From assembly GCF_000172975.1 (NCBI RefSeq), contig NZ_ABTR02000001.1, positions 1,836,501 to 1,900,500 on the forward strand: DNA of 64,000 nucleotides, read 5' to 3'. The translations under genes and the position numbers were made by a program. This DNA is from Dethiosulfovibrio peptidovorans DSM 11002 (GTDB taxonomy: Bacteria; Synergistota; Synergistia; Synergistales; Dethiosulfovibrionaceae). The notes beneath the pieces are model-generated. The model made no database searches and was not told the DNA's origin. It saw only the letters and a list, made by a program, of their open reading frames with translations. How positions within the stretch are numbered: position 1 is the stretch's first letter; each line of letters opens with the position of its first letter. Below are positions 1 to 7,754 of the stretch, piece after piece.

Positions 1-526
1 GTATATGGAGAAAAAATCCCATCGACCGGTTAAGTCGCAGCCGGGACAGCCTCTCTCCGAGAGGGATCAGTTGATAGTCGTGGATCCAGATGAAGTCGTT
101 AGGCGCGGTGTGTTTGGCGAGGACCTTGGCGAATTTGTCGTTGACCGATATGAAGGATCGGTAGAATCTGTTTTCGAAGCAGCATCTACTCTGTAGCCCA
201 TGGAACAGCGGCCATAATATGGCGTTGGAAAACCCGTAATAGTGGCTGTCTACGTCTTTCTCGGACAGAATCACCGGGGTGAGACGGAATCCCCATTCCT
301 CGGATAGGGGGCCTAGCAGGTTTCTTATAGCTCCCAGAGGGGCCGGTTCCCTGTTTCCGGGCCATCCGACCCAGAGTCCTCCACGATGCCTCAGCAACGG
401 GCTCAGAGCGGTAACCAACCCTCCCGAACCGGGTTTGCCCTCCCAGACTCCCTCGGAGTGGTTGAGTTTTACCGGGAGTCTGTTGGAGACTACTACCAAT
501 CGGCGATTTTTTCCCTCTATATCCAT
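1..526 (-). CDS. otsA: Trehalose-6-phosphate synthase, 5' part only (runs off window)
   Basis: Glycosyltransferase family 20 enzyme that makes trehalose 6-phosphate from a nucleotide-activated glucose and glucose 6-phosphate. The minus frame from the ATG at 526 stays open to base 1 (about 175 codons). It contains family landmarks in order: a VSNRLPV start strand, GSGGLVTAL, LWVGWPG, FSNAILWPLFHG, a VNDKFAK helix and the WIHDYQL segment. The full protein is usually about 450-500 residues, so roughly a third is visible. A GGAGGTGA ribosome site at 531-540 lies over the end of otsB, so the two genes are translationally coupled. The phosphatase partner directly upstream supports the call. Confidence 0.9.
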   Translation of the reverse strand, partial: MDIEGKNRRLVVVSNRLPVKLNHSEGVWEGKPGSGGLVTALSPLLRHRGGLWVGWPGNREPAPLGAIRNLLGPLSEEWGFRLTPVILSEKDVDSHYYGFSNAILWPLFHGLQSRCCFENRFYRSFISVNDKFAKVLAKHTAPNDFIWIHDYQLIPLGERLSRLRLNRSMGFFLHI

Positions 527-532
527 TGCAGG

Positions 533-1255
533 TCACCTCCTGTAACCTTTGAGCTTTTTCTCCAGAGTCTTGAAAAAGGCCAGGACTTCCTCCGGCGGAT
601 GGAGGCGGATAGCCGCTTCTGTGTCTTTCTCTTTGTCGGAGACCAGTATGGGAAGTCCTCTCCCCGACAGGGAGCGAAAAGCGTCCTCGTCGGTTTTATC
701 GTCTCCCAAGTAGCACGCCGGTCTGTGGGGAAATTTGTTTAGTATCGATGACACGGCGTTTCCCTTATCCTTACCTCTCTGCTTGGCTTCGAATCCTCCG
801 TCGAAACGGTCTATGATCCAGCGATCGATGGGGAGAGCCTTTCTCCACAGGGAGACCACTTCCATGGCTTTATCCCGCGATTTTTCGTCGATATTTCGCA
901 GGTGAATGGCGATGGCCGTGGTCTTTTTCTCCACGGCTTTCGCTGGTAGTCCCTTAGTCAGCCTCTCCAGTTTGTCCAGGGTTTCCGAGTCCGGGGATAT
1001 CAACGTTCGTCTCTCTCCGTTTGAGGAAAGATGGACGGATCCGTGCTCTCCGTATATATCTATAGGACGTTGTATGGAGAGGAGTTTCTTCACCTCTTCG
1101 GGGTCCCTTCCGGTGATTACGACTACCGGACAGGCAAGGGTCTCCAGAGTCTCCACCACTCCCGGCCAGGGCTCTGCCCTGTCTCTGTCGGATACGAAAG
1201 GGGCTAGAGTGCCGTCGTAATCGGTCATCACCAGGCAATTTCGGGTTATATTCAT
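533..1255 (-). CDS. otsB: Trehalose-6-phosphate phosphatase
   Basis: HAD-superfamily phosphatase that removes phosphate from trehalose 6-phosphate to give trehalose. The 240-residue protein has the HAD motif I DYDGTLAP at residues 12-19 (nucleophile Asp12, acid/base Asp14), motif II as VVITGRDPEEV, and the motif IV region YLGDDKTDEDAF near residues 183-194. Length fits OtsB (about 230-270). It is followed at once by otsA, so synthase and phosphatase form a two-step pathway in one operon, the usual osmoprotectant route. A good promoter lies upstream at 1395-1367. Confidence 0.93.
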   Translation of the reverse strand: MNITRNCLVMTDYDGTLAPFVSDRDRAEPWPGVVETLETLACPVVVITGRDPEEVKKLLSIQRPIDIYGEHGSVHLSSNGERRTLISPDSETLDKLERLTKGLPAKAVEKKTTAIAIHLRNIDEKSRDKAMEVVSLWRKALPIDRWIIDRFDGGFEAKQRGKDKGNAVSSILNKFPHRPACYLGDDKTDEDAFRSLSGRGLPILVSDKEKDTEAAIRLHPPEEVLAFFKTLEKKLKGYRR

Positions 1256-1366
1256 GGATAAGTAGAAGTTTTCGAGATGATCGGGGCTTTTTTTCAGTTG
1301 GCATCCTTCCTTTCATGTACAATCTCATGTGTATTGCCTATAAGGGTGAAGGTCGAAACGTGTTTA

Positions 1367-1395
1367 ATTATATATCGTTTTGGGATTTTATGCAA
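1367..1395 (-). promoter_or_regulatory. Sigma70-type promoter for otsBA
   Basis: Read on the minus strand: TTGCAT, a 17-nt spacer, then TATAAT. The predicted start is near 1360, leaving a leader of about 105 nt before otsB. No terminator or riboswitch motif was recognised in that leader. Confidence 0.6.
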
Positions 1396-1422
1396 TTCAT
1401 GCGCAACTCGTGAGGTGAGATC

Positions 1423-1959
1423 ATGGATCTATCGGGACTTCACAGACTGTGTCGTCGAGACAAAAGGGGAGACTACGTTCTGGATAGGGTAAAGGCGGCG
1501 GAGGAGCTAGGCTCCCTGCCTGGGCGTCTTTCCCTGGAGGGGCTTTTGGAGAGGATGAGAGGCTGGTGTCTCTCCATGGGCATCAAGAGAGACGGCGATA
1601 GTTTTTCATTCAACGACGTTCACGAAGGCCTGCCTTTCTCCGGATCTGCGACCCGTTTTCAGGACGAGCTCAGCGTTCTTCTGGTCGTCCCCGGGAGAGG
1701 TCGTCAGAGATACCGTATTCCCGGTCTTTGGGGGGATTATCGTTGGTCCGTCTGTTATCAGGAACCGCTGTTGGCCGAGTGGAGAAGCTACCCCAGCGGC
1801 GAGAGATGGTGGGGAGCGGTGGGACGGGACTCTTGCGACGAGACCGAAGCCAGAGAGAGGTTTCGCTGGCTTTCCAGCCGTAGGCAGATCCATCGGGCCC
1901 GGTTGATTCACGACGGCAAAATAGTGGATGAGTATGTCTCCACAAAAGGACAAAGGTGA
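1423..1959 (+). CDS. Uncharacterised protein at the head of the cobalamin operon
   Basis: 178-residue protein of unknown function. The ATG follows a GAGGTGAG ribosome site. No signal peptide, membrane segment, Cys cluster or nucleotide-binding loop is visible. The sequence is charged and Trp/Arg-rich, with several Trp between about residues 95 and 140 and a C-terminal half ending in a KIVDEYVS-type strand. It lies 24 bp upstream of cobQ on the same strand and probably shares its transcript, so a link to corrinoid metabolism is possible but unproven. The antisense frames here are shadows. Confidence 0.7.
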   Translation: MDLSGLHRLCRRDKRGDYVLDRVKAAEELGSLPGRLSLEGLLERMRGWCLSMGIKRDGDSFSFNDVHEGLPFSGSATRFQDELSVLLVVPGRGRQRYRIPGLWGDYRWSVCYQEPLLAEWRSYPSGERWWGAVGRDSCDETEARERFRWLSSRRQIHRARLIHDGKIVDEYVSTKGQR

Positions 1960-1983
1960 AACTTTACTTCTAGAGGTGATTTT

Positions 1984-3468
1984 ATGAAGGCCAAGACCCT
2001 GATGTTGCAGGGGACCTCCTCCGATGTAGGTAAAAGCGTTCTCGCCACCGGGCTGTGTAGAATTTTTTACAGGAAGGGGTATTCGGTGGTCCCCTTCAAG
2101 GCCCAGAATATGGCTTTGAATTCCTACGTGACCATGGAAGGAGGGGAGATGGGGCGGGCCCAGGTAGACCAGGCCAGAGCTGCCGGAATGGAGCCCTCGG
2201 TGGATATGAACCCGGTGTTGCTAAAACCGGAGGGCAATTCCAAGTCTCAGGTGGTGGTGATGGGACGTCCGATGGTGACATTGTCCGCCATGGACTATCA
2301 TTCGAGAAAGGTGGAGCTTTGGCGTTCCGTTACCGACTCTTTGGATCGTCTTGGCGAACGACACGATCTTATAGTGATCGAGGGCGCTGGCAGTCCGGCG
2401 GAAATCAACCTCAAGGCCAACGACATAGTCAACATGAGGGTGGCCAGACATCTAGGATCTCCGACCCTTCTCGTGGGGGATATCGACAGAGGAGGGGTTT
2501 TCGCCTCCCTCTACGGCACTCTGGCATTGCTTGAGGAAGAGGAGAGAGACCTGGTCCGAGGATTTATCATAAACAAATTCAGGGGCGATCTTTCCTTGGT
2601 CGGATCTGGTCTGGATATGCTCCTGAACCTGACGGGGAAACCTACTTTAGGAGTCATCCCCTATCTTAACGACCTCGGGGTAGCTCAAGAGGACTCTGTT
2701 TTTCTGGAGGAGCACGACTGGCTTTCCCGAGGAAGCTTGGACTTGGTGGTAATAAGGTATCCCAGAACCTCCAACTACGACGACCTGGACGCTTTGGCCA
2801 TGGAGCCCGATGTCGGAGTTCGCTTGGTGGATTCCCCCTGCGATATGGGGCGGCCTGACGGGATAATATTGCCGGGAAGCAAGAGCACCGTGTCCGATCT
2901 GCTTTGGATGAGGGGAAACGGTCTGGAGGCGGAGATCCTGGCCTTGGCGGGATCTGGCGTACCGGTCGTTGGGATATGCGGAGGTTTTCAGATGATGGGG
3001 CGGGCCATTTTGGATGGAGACCGAGTGGAGAGCTCCGATGAGTGTGTAAAGGGCATGGGGCTTCTCGACTCGGTGACGTCCTTTAAGGCTGAAAAAAGGA
3101 CGGTTCGGACCAAAGGGACGGTCCGGGGCAAGCTGGGCTTTTTTGGAGAAGTTCAGGGGATCGATGTTGAAGGATACGAGATACATATGGGACGGACCGA
3201 CTCGCCTATGAAGGATGGGCTGTTTCTCCTGGAGAACGGCGACCTTGACGGTGCAGCGGATTCCGAAGGGTTCCATTGGGGCACCTATCTTCACGGGGTT
3301 TTCGATTTGCCCGATTTCAGACGATCGTGGCTTAGATCCATCGGTTGGAGGGAGTCAGGCCAGGGGATTTCTCTGGAACAGCACAGGAACAGGGCTTTTG
3401 ATCGTCTGGCCGACCATATGGAAGAGCACATGGATATGGGCGAGCTCAGGCGCATAGTGGGGCTATGA
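1984..3468 (+). CDS. cobQ: Cobyric acid synthase
   Basis: Glutamine-dependent enzyme that amidates four side chains of adenosylcobyrinic acid a,c-diamide to give adenosylcobyric acid. The 494 residues match the family length. The N-terminal synthetase domain begins MLQGTSSDVGKS (P-loop-like, residues 7-18) and includes KAQNMALNS and EGAGSPAEINL. The C-terminal class-I glutaminase-like domain holds LPGSKSTVSDL and the nucleophile elbow VVGICGGFQMMG near residue 330, with HWGTYLHGVFD near residue 435. The start has a TAGAGGTGA ribosome site. It overlaps pduX by 4 bp (ATGA), the first of several couplings in this operon. Confidence 0.95.
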   Translation: MKAKTLMLQGTSSDVGKSVLATGLCRIFYRKGYSVVPFKAQNMALNSYVTMEGGEMGRAQVDQARAAGMEPSVDMNPVLLKPEGNSKSQVVVMGRPMVTLSAMDYHSRKVELWRSVTDSLDRLGERHDLIVIEGAGSPAEINLKANDIVNMRVARHLGSPTLLVGDIDRGGVFASLYGTLALLEEEERDLVRGFIINKFRGDLSLVGSGLDMLLNLTGKPTLGVIPYLNDLGVAQEDSVFLEEHDWLSRGSLDLVVIRYPRTSNYDDLDALAMEPDVGVRLVDSPCDMGRPDGIILPGSKSTVSDLLWMRGNGLEAEILALAGSGVPVVGICGGFQMMGRAILDGDRVESSDECVKGMGLLDSVTSFKAEKRTVRTKGTVRGKLGFFGEVQGIDVEGYEIHMGRTDSPMKDGLFLLENGDLDGAADSEGFHWGTYLHGVFDLPDFRRSWLRSIGWRESGQGISLEQHRNRAFDRLADHMEEHMDMGELRRIVGL

Positions 3469-4322
3469 GGGCTCTGGTCTCCTGTCCCGGAACCTGCGGA
3501 GAACTCTATCAGGGATGGCCCGGAGGAATCTGCAGTTTGATATCGTGTCCCATAGACAGAACCACCTATCTGGAGGTGGAGGTTAACCCCGGAACGGGCG
3601 AGATATCAGTCCCGGAGGGAATGGATAAGACCGGGGATGTCCTTAGGCTGGCCTCAAACCTTTGGCGATGTCGACATCTGGATGTGTCTGTACGTAGTTT
3701 TAAAAGACTGCCGGTATCCAGAGGATATGCCAGTAGCACCGCCGACATGATATCGGCACTGTACGGCCTTGCTGTCTGCATCGATAGGATCGTATCTCCC
3801 GAGGAAGTCACTGAGATGGCCGTGGCGATTGAACCCTCCGATGGAATCGCCTGGTCTGAACTGGTGTTGTTGGATCATCGTTCATTCTTGAATTATACGG
3901 TTATCTCGGAGGTGCCTCCTTTAAAGGTGGTTCTCTTCGATCCGGAGGAAGAGGTCGATACGGTGGAGTTCAACCGACGGGTCCATCCCTTAGAGGGCGT
4001 CGACTACGACGGGATACTTCACGATCTGATAGGTGCATTGATAAAAGAGGACTGGATCGCTTTGGGTAGGTCCGTTACCGCCAGTGCCAGAGCGAATCAG
4101 GATGTTTTGTTCAAGCCCTGCCTGGAGGAGCTTATAGACGTGGCTTTGTCCGACGGAGCTTTAGGTGTGACCGTCGCCCACAGCGGGTCCATCTGTGGTG
4201 TGTTGTATCCTCCGGATGCGAATCCCCGTTGGGCTGATTTGCACTGGCCCGACGGGGTTGGACCTCCTCGGCTTACCAAAATGGTCCCCGGAGGAGTTCA
4301 TGTGTTGGGGGTAGCTAGATGA
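3465..4322 (+). CDS. pduX: L-threonine kinase (GHMP family, PduX-like)
   Basis: Predicted to phosphorylate L-threonine to L-threonine O-3-phosphate, the precursor of the aminopropanol linker of B12. The 285-residue protein starts with the family signature CPGTCGELYQGW and carries the GHMP ATP-binding loop as PVSRGYASSTADM around residues 82-94. A C-terminal GHMP motif is seen as LGVTVAHSGSICGVLY. The neighbours are the next steps of this arm: cbiB and cobD. It overlaps cobQ and cbiB by 4 bp each. Other GHMP kinases are possible on sequence alone, but the context makes PduX by far the best fit. Confidence 0.88.
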   Translation: MRALVSCPGTCGELYQGWPGGICSLISCPIDRTTYLEVEVNPGTGEISVPEGMDKTGDVLRLASNLWRCRHLDVSVRSFKRLPVSRGYASSTADMISALYGLAVCIDRIVSPEEVTEMAVAIEPSDGIAWSELVLLDHRSFLNYTVISEVPPLKVVLFDPEEEVDTVEFNRRVHPLEGVDYDGILHDLIGALIKEDWIALGRSVTASARANQDVLFKPCLEELIDVALSDGALGVTVAHSGSICGVLYPPDANPRWADLHWPDGVGPPRLTKMVPGGVHVLGVAR

Positions 4323-5230
4323 TCTTCGATCTCATATCGCTGACCGTGGCCGTTCTGTGGGATGTTTTTCTGGGAGAGCCTTCAAACGCCGTTCATCCGG
4401 TGTGCTGGATGGGATCTTTCGTCGATTTCCTCTGGAGAAAGAGACCTGGAAGATGTCTGTTCCCTTATGGGTGTCTCATAGTCTTGTCCGGTATTTCTTT
4501 GGTCATGGTTGTGGTGTCGGCTGTGTATAGTCTGCCTCTCGTGTTTTCCTTGCCTATTTCCGTCTGGTTTCTGAAGGGGACTTTCTCCCTTAGTGGTTTG
4601 CTGGAGGCGGGAGGATCTATTGACCGGGCCCTGAAATCCGGCGATTTAAGCCGGGGCAGACGCCTTTTGGGATATCATCTGGTGAGCAGAGAGACCTCTA
4701 AACTTTCCTCCTCCGAGGTGGCAGGGGCCGCGATCGAATCGCTGGCGGAGAACTTCGGCGACGGCCTGGTTGCCCCTCTCTTTTTCTTCGCCCTTTTCGG
4801 ACTTCCCGGGGCTTTAGTATATCGTTTCGTAAATACCTGCGACTCGATGTTGGGATACCGTGGAGGGGATTTCGAGTCGGGGGGCAAGTTCGCCGCTAGA
4901 CTGGACGACCTTTTGAACTGGATTCCCGCCAGGCTGGCTTCTCTCCTGATTTTGGCTGGGGCCGCTATCGTAGGAGCCAACTGGAGGGGCGGCGCGATCT
5001 CGGCCTTAAGGGACCACGGTAGGACCAGTAGCCCTAACGCCGGTTGGCCCATGGCCGCCATGGCAGGAGTTATATCGGTCGTCTTGGATAAAAGAGGGGT
5101 GTATCGTTTGAATCTTTCAGGAAGAAGGCCCGTGTCGAAGGACCTTAGAGAGGCGATGTCCATTCTCATGGTAGCCCAAGGTCTGGCTCTGGCCTCATTT
5201 TTTATGTGGATATGTGTGGGTGCGTCGTGA
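4319..5230 (+). CDS. cbiB: Adenosylcobinamide-phosphate synthase
   Basis: Membrane enzyme (CbiB, called CobD in Pseudomonas) joining aminopropanol phosphate to cobyric acid. The 303-residue protein has the family features LWDVFLGEPSNAVHPVCWMG at the N-terminus, SLAENFGDGLVAPLFFF around residues 148-164, VNTCDSMLGYR near 180, and DDLLNWIPARL near 200. Several hydrophobic stretches agree with four or five membrane spans. It is translated by ATGA overlap from pduX and overlaps the cobD start. Confidence 0.94.
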   Translation: MIFDLISLTVAVLWDVFLGEPSNAVHPVCWMGSFVDFLWRKRPGRCLFPYGCLIVLSGISLVMVVVSAVYSLPLVFSLPISVWFLKGTFSLSGLLEAGGSIDRALKSGDLSRGRRLLGYHLVSRETSKLSSSEVAGAAIESLAENFGDGLVAPLFFFALFGLPGALVYRFVNTCDSMLGYRGGDFESGGKFAARLDDLLNWIPARLASLLILAGAAIVGANWRGGAISALRDHGRTSSPNAGWPMAAMAGVISVVLDKRGVYRLNLSGRRPVSKDLREAMSILMVAQGLALASFFMWICVGAS

Positions 5231-6342
5231 TTCCTAGACCGGTATCGGATCTCGACGGATTGGGGCCGGTGGTTCACGGCGGAATAAACCGTGGAAAACT
5301 GGACTCCATGGGGTTGGGCGTCGATGATATCCTGGATTTCAGCGTCTCGATCAATCCACTGCCACCTCACGAGGATGTTTTGAAGGCGTCTCGTTCCGCC
5401 GAGTTGGATATCTATCCCGACAGGTCGGCCTGGGAGTTGAGGGAAAGACTGTCCGATCTTCACGGAGTGGACAGTCCCAGGGTTTTGGTCACCAACGGAG
5501 CCTCCCAAGCGATATGGCTGGTGTCTATGGCATATTTGAGATCCGGCAGGAAGACCTCTGTCGTGGTACCGGCCTACGGCGAATATATTCAGGCGGCTTC
5601 CGCCCTGGGAGCCTCGGTTTCCCGATGGGATTTCGGAGATTTAATGACAGGCGATTCCTCCGGTTTCAGCCGTTCGCTTCACGACAGAATCCGAATCGAA
5701 CCTCCTGAGGTGCTATGGATCTGTTCTCCCAATAACCCGACGGGATACGCCCTTTCAAGGTCGCAGATCGAGTCCATTCTGGATATATGTAAGGTCGGTC
5801 CGACCATGGTGGTCCTAGACGAAGCCTATCGCAATTTCATGGAGGATCCTCCTGATTTGGAGGATCTTCTCGACACAGGCAGGCTCCTCATACTGAGATC
5901 CATGACTAAGGACTACGGTTTACCTGGCGTCAGGCTGGGGTATGTCCTGGGTTCCTCAGATTCCATATCGGCTATGGAGAAGGTCCAGCCTGACTGGAGC
6001 GTGGGGGCCCAGGCCCAGGCTGTGGGGGTGGCTCTTCTGCAGAACCGGGAGTATTACGAACGACAGTGGGAGCTTTTGAGGATCGAGAAGAAAAGGCTAT
6101 CCGACGGTCTGAAACGGATTGGCGTAACGGTGATCTCAGGAGAAGGCAACTTCCTGCTCTGTTGTCATCGTCGTTGGTCCGAACTCAAAACGTATCTGTG
6201 GAACAAGAGGATACAGCTCAGGGACTGCGGTTCCTTCGGGCTGAAAAATTATTTTAGGATAGGTATAAAAACCGTCGATATGGACGATATGCTTCTAAAG
6301 GAAATATCGTCTTTTTTGCTCGGAGAGGAGGCTTTAGGCTGA
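5227..6342 (+). CDS. cobD: Threonine-phosphate decarboxylase
   Basis: PLP enzyme of the aminotransferase I/II fold that decarboxylates L-threonine phosphate to (R)-1-amino-2-propanol phosphate. It shows VTNGASQAIWLV, the SPNNPTGYALS substrate loop, the VLDEAYRNF aspartate motif, and the PLP-lysine region RSMTKDYGLPGVRLGY. The last differs from HisC and is typical of CobD. I place the start at GTG 5227, which gives a GTGA overlap with the cbiB stop; an in-frame ATG at 5206 would add seven residues. Neither has a strong ribosome site, so translation is probably coupled to cbiB. Confidence 0.88.
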   Translation: MIPRPVSDLDGLGPVVHGGINRGKLDSMGLGVDDILDFSVSINPLPPHEDVLKASRSAELDIYPDRSAWELRERLSDLHGVDSPRVLVTNGASQAIWLVSMAYLRSGRKTSVVVPAYGEYIQAASALGASVSRWDFGDLMTGDSSGFSRSLHDRIRIEPPEVLWICSPNNPTGYALSRSQIESILDICKVGPTMVVLDEAYRNFMEDPPDLEDLLDTGRLLILRSMTKDYGLPGVRLGYVLGSSDSISAMEKVQPDWSVGAQAQAVGVALLQNREYYERQWELLRIEKKRLSDGLKRIGVTVISGEGNFLLCCHRRWSELKTYLWNKRIQLRDCGSFGLKNYFRIGIKTVDMDDMLLKEISSFLLGEEALG

Positions 6343-6344
6343 AC

Positions 6345-6926
6345 ATGGGAAATATAATTTTGGTGTTGGGAGGAGCTAGAAGCGGTAAAAGCGGATTCGC
6401 CCAGAGCTTGATATCCGACCAGGAAAGACATAGTCTTCGAGCTTCCATCTTCTACGTAGCCACCGCCGGGATAGAGGACGATGAGATGGCTCGTCGGGTG
6501 GCCCGTCACAGGGCGGATCGTCCGGATAGATGGAAGACCTTGGAGGCCCAAAACGACGTGGTGGGAACGCTTGAGGAAATTCCTTCGAAAAGTATAGTCC
6601 TTTTGGACTGCGTTACAATGATGGTCACTAACCTCATGTTTTCTCGTAGAACAGAATGGGACGGTCTCTCTATGGAGGACGAGAGGTTGGTAGAGCAGTT
6701 CGTACTGGGAGAGGTGGACCGTATGTTGGAGGTCTTTAGACGAAGGGATCTTTCCGCCGTTCTGGTCTCGAACGAGGTAGGGCAGGGGTTGGTGCCTCCC
6801 TATCCTCTGGGGAGGATCTTCCGGGATATTGCGGGATGGGCTAATCAGAGGATCGCAAAGGAAGCCGATAGCGTCTATCTTATAACCGCCGGTATCCCCC
6901 AGATCATCAAGGAGGCTACGTCATGA
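6345..6926 (+). CDS. cobU: Adenosylcobinamide kinase / guanylyltransferase
   Basis: Bifunctional nucleotide-loop enzyme that phosphorylates adenosylcobinamide and then attaches GMP to form AdoCbi-GDP. The 193-residue protein has the P-loop ILVLGGARSGKSGFAQ at residues 4-19, FYVATAGIEDDEMARRVARHR with the guanylylated-histidine region near residue 50, and the LLDCVTMMVTNLM and VLVSNEVGQGLVPPYPLGR blocks. An AGGAGG ribosome site precedes the ATG. It is translationally coupled to cobS by a 4-bp overlap. Confidence 0.95.
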   Translation: MGNIILVLGGARSGKSGFAQSLISDQERHSLRASIFYVATAGIEDDEMARRVARHRADRPDRWKTLEAQNDVVGTLEEIPSKSIVLLDCVTMMVTNLMFSRRTEWDGLSMEDERLVEQFVLGEVDRMLEVFRRRDLSAVLVSNEVGQGLVPPYPLGRIFRDIAGWANQRIAKEADSVYLITAGIPQIIKEATS

Positions 6927-7657
6927 GGTTTCTGTTGGCCCTGTCTTTTCTGACATGCATCCCGGTTTCGTTGAAAAGGACTATGACTGAGGAGGATCTG
7001 GGTCACGCTACGAGATGGTTCCCTCTGGTAGGTGCCGTTATAGGCTTGATCCTGTGGGGTGTCTTCCGTATCTCCTCATCCGTATGGGGTGCCTATGTGG
7101 CAGGAGCCTCCACCCTGGCTGTGTGGGCTGCCTTGACCAGAGGGTTGCATCTGGACGGTCTGGCCGATACGTTCGACGGACTAGGCGGCGGAGTCACTAA
7201 AGAGAGGGCATTGGAGATCATGAAGGACAGTCGGATAGGAACCTTCGGTGCCGTAGCGATATTCTGTCTCCTTACGTTGAAGCTGGCCGTTCTGTCGTCT
7301 ATGGGATCCGAGCTATCAGAATGGATCTTCGTGGCTCCCGTCCTCTCCAGGTGGTCCATGGTCCTGGCCGTCGCAGGTTTCTCTACCGCCCGTAAAAACG
7401 GTCTGGGACGCCGTTTCAAGTCCTATTGCGGGGTTACCGAGATGGTGTTTGCATCGTTTTTGGGCCTCGTTCCGGTTGTCGCCCTCACGGGATGGAAGGG
7501 ACTGGCCGTCATGGGCGGGGCGGGATTGACGATGTGGTTCGTGGGATATAGGATTTCCTCCTCTCTCGGAGGTCTCACGGGAGACAGCTACGGCTGTATC
7601 TGCGAGGTCGTGGAGCTTTTCGTCCTGTTGTCCGGTACAGCCGTGGCGTCTCTTTAG
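6923..7657 (+). CDS. cobS: Adenosylcobinamide-GDP ribazoletransferase (cobalamin synthase)
   Basis: Integral membrane enzyme joining AdoCbi-GDP to alpha-ribazole (phosphate) as the last assembly step. The 244 residues start with ALSFLTCIPV and contain the conserved acidic segment RGLHLDGLADTFDGLGGG near residues 73-90, followed by ERALEIMKDSRIGTFG and, near the C-terminus, GGLTGDSYGC. Multiple membrane spans are evident. It is last in the operon. The partners cobT (ribazole phosphate synthesis) and cobC are not in the window. No clear terminator follows. Confidence 0.95.
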   Translation: MRFLLALSFLTCIPVSLKRTMTEEDLGHATRWFPLVGAVIGLILWGVFRISSSVWGAYVAGASTLAVWAALTRGLHLDGLADTFDGLGGGVTKERALEIMKDSRIGTFGAVAIFCLLTLKLAVLSSMGSELSEWIFVAPVLSRWSMVLAVAGFSTARKNGLGRRFKSYCGVTEMVFASFLGLVPVVALTGWKGLAVMGGAGLTMWFVGYRISSSLGGLTGDSYGCICEVVELFVLLSGTAVASL

Positions 7658-7754
7658 GTTATAATCGGAAAATATCGTCTCGGATAATAGTTGTCTTTAA
7701 GAGAGTCGTCCTACCTCGGGCGTACCGTTCTACAGTCAGGAGGAGATCCAGAAT

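Noticed and set aside
1256-1422. Cobalamin riboswitch before the B12 operon
   Set aside because: Looked for the B12-box consensus and found none; region is A+T-rich and holds only promoter-like sequence.
4675-5508. 277-residue minus frame across cbiB/cobD
   Set aside because: Antisense to two recognised cobalamin genes; no ribosome site or protein-like motifs.
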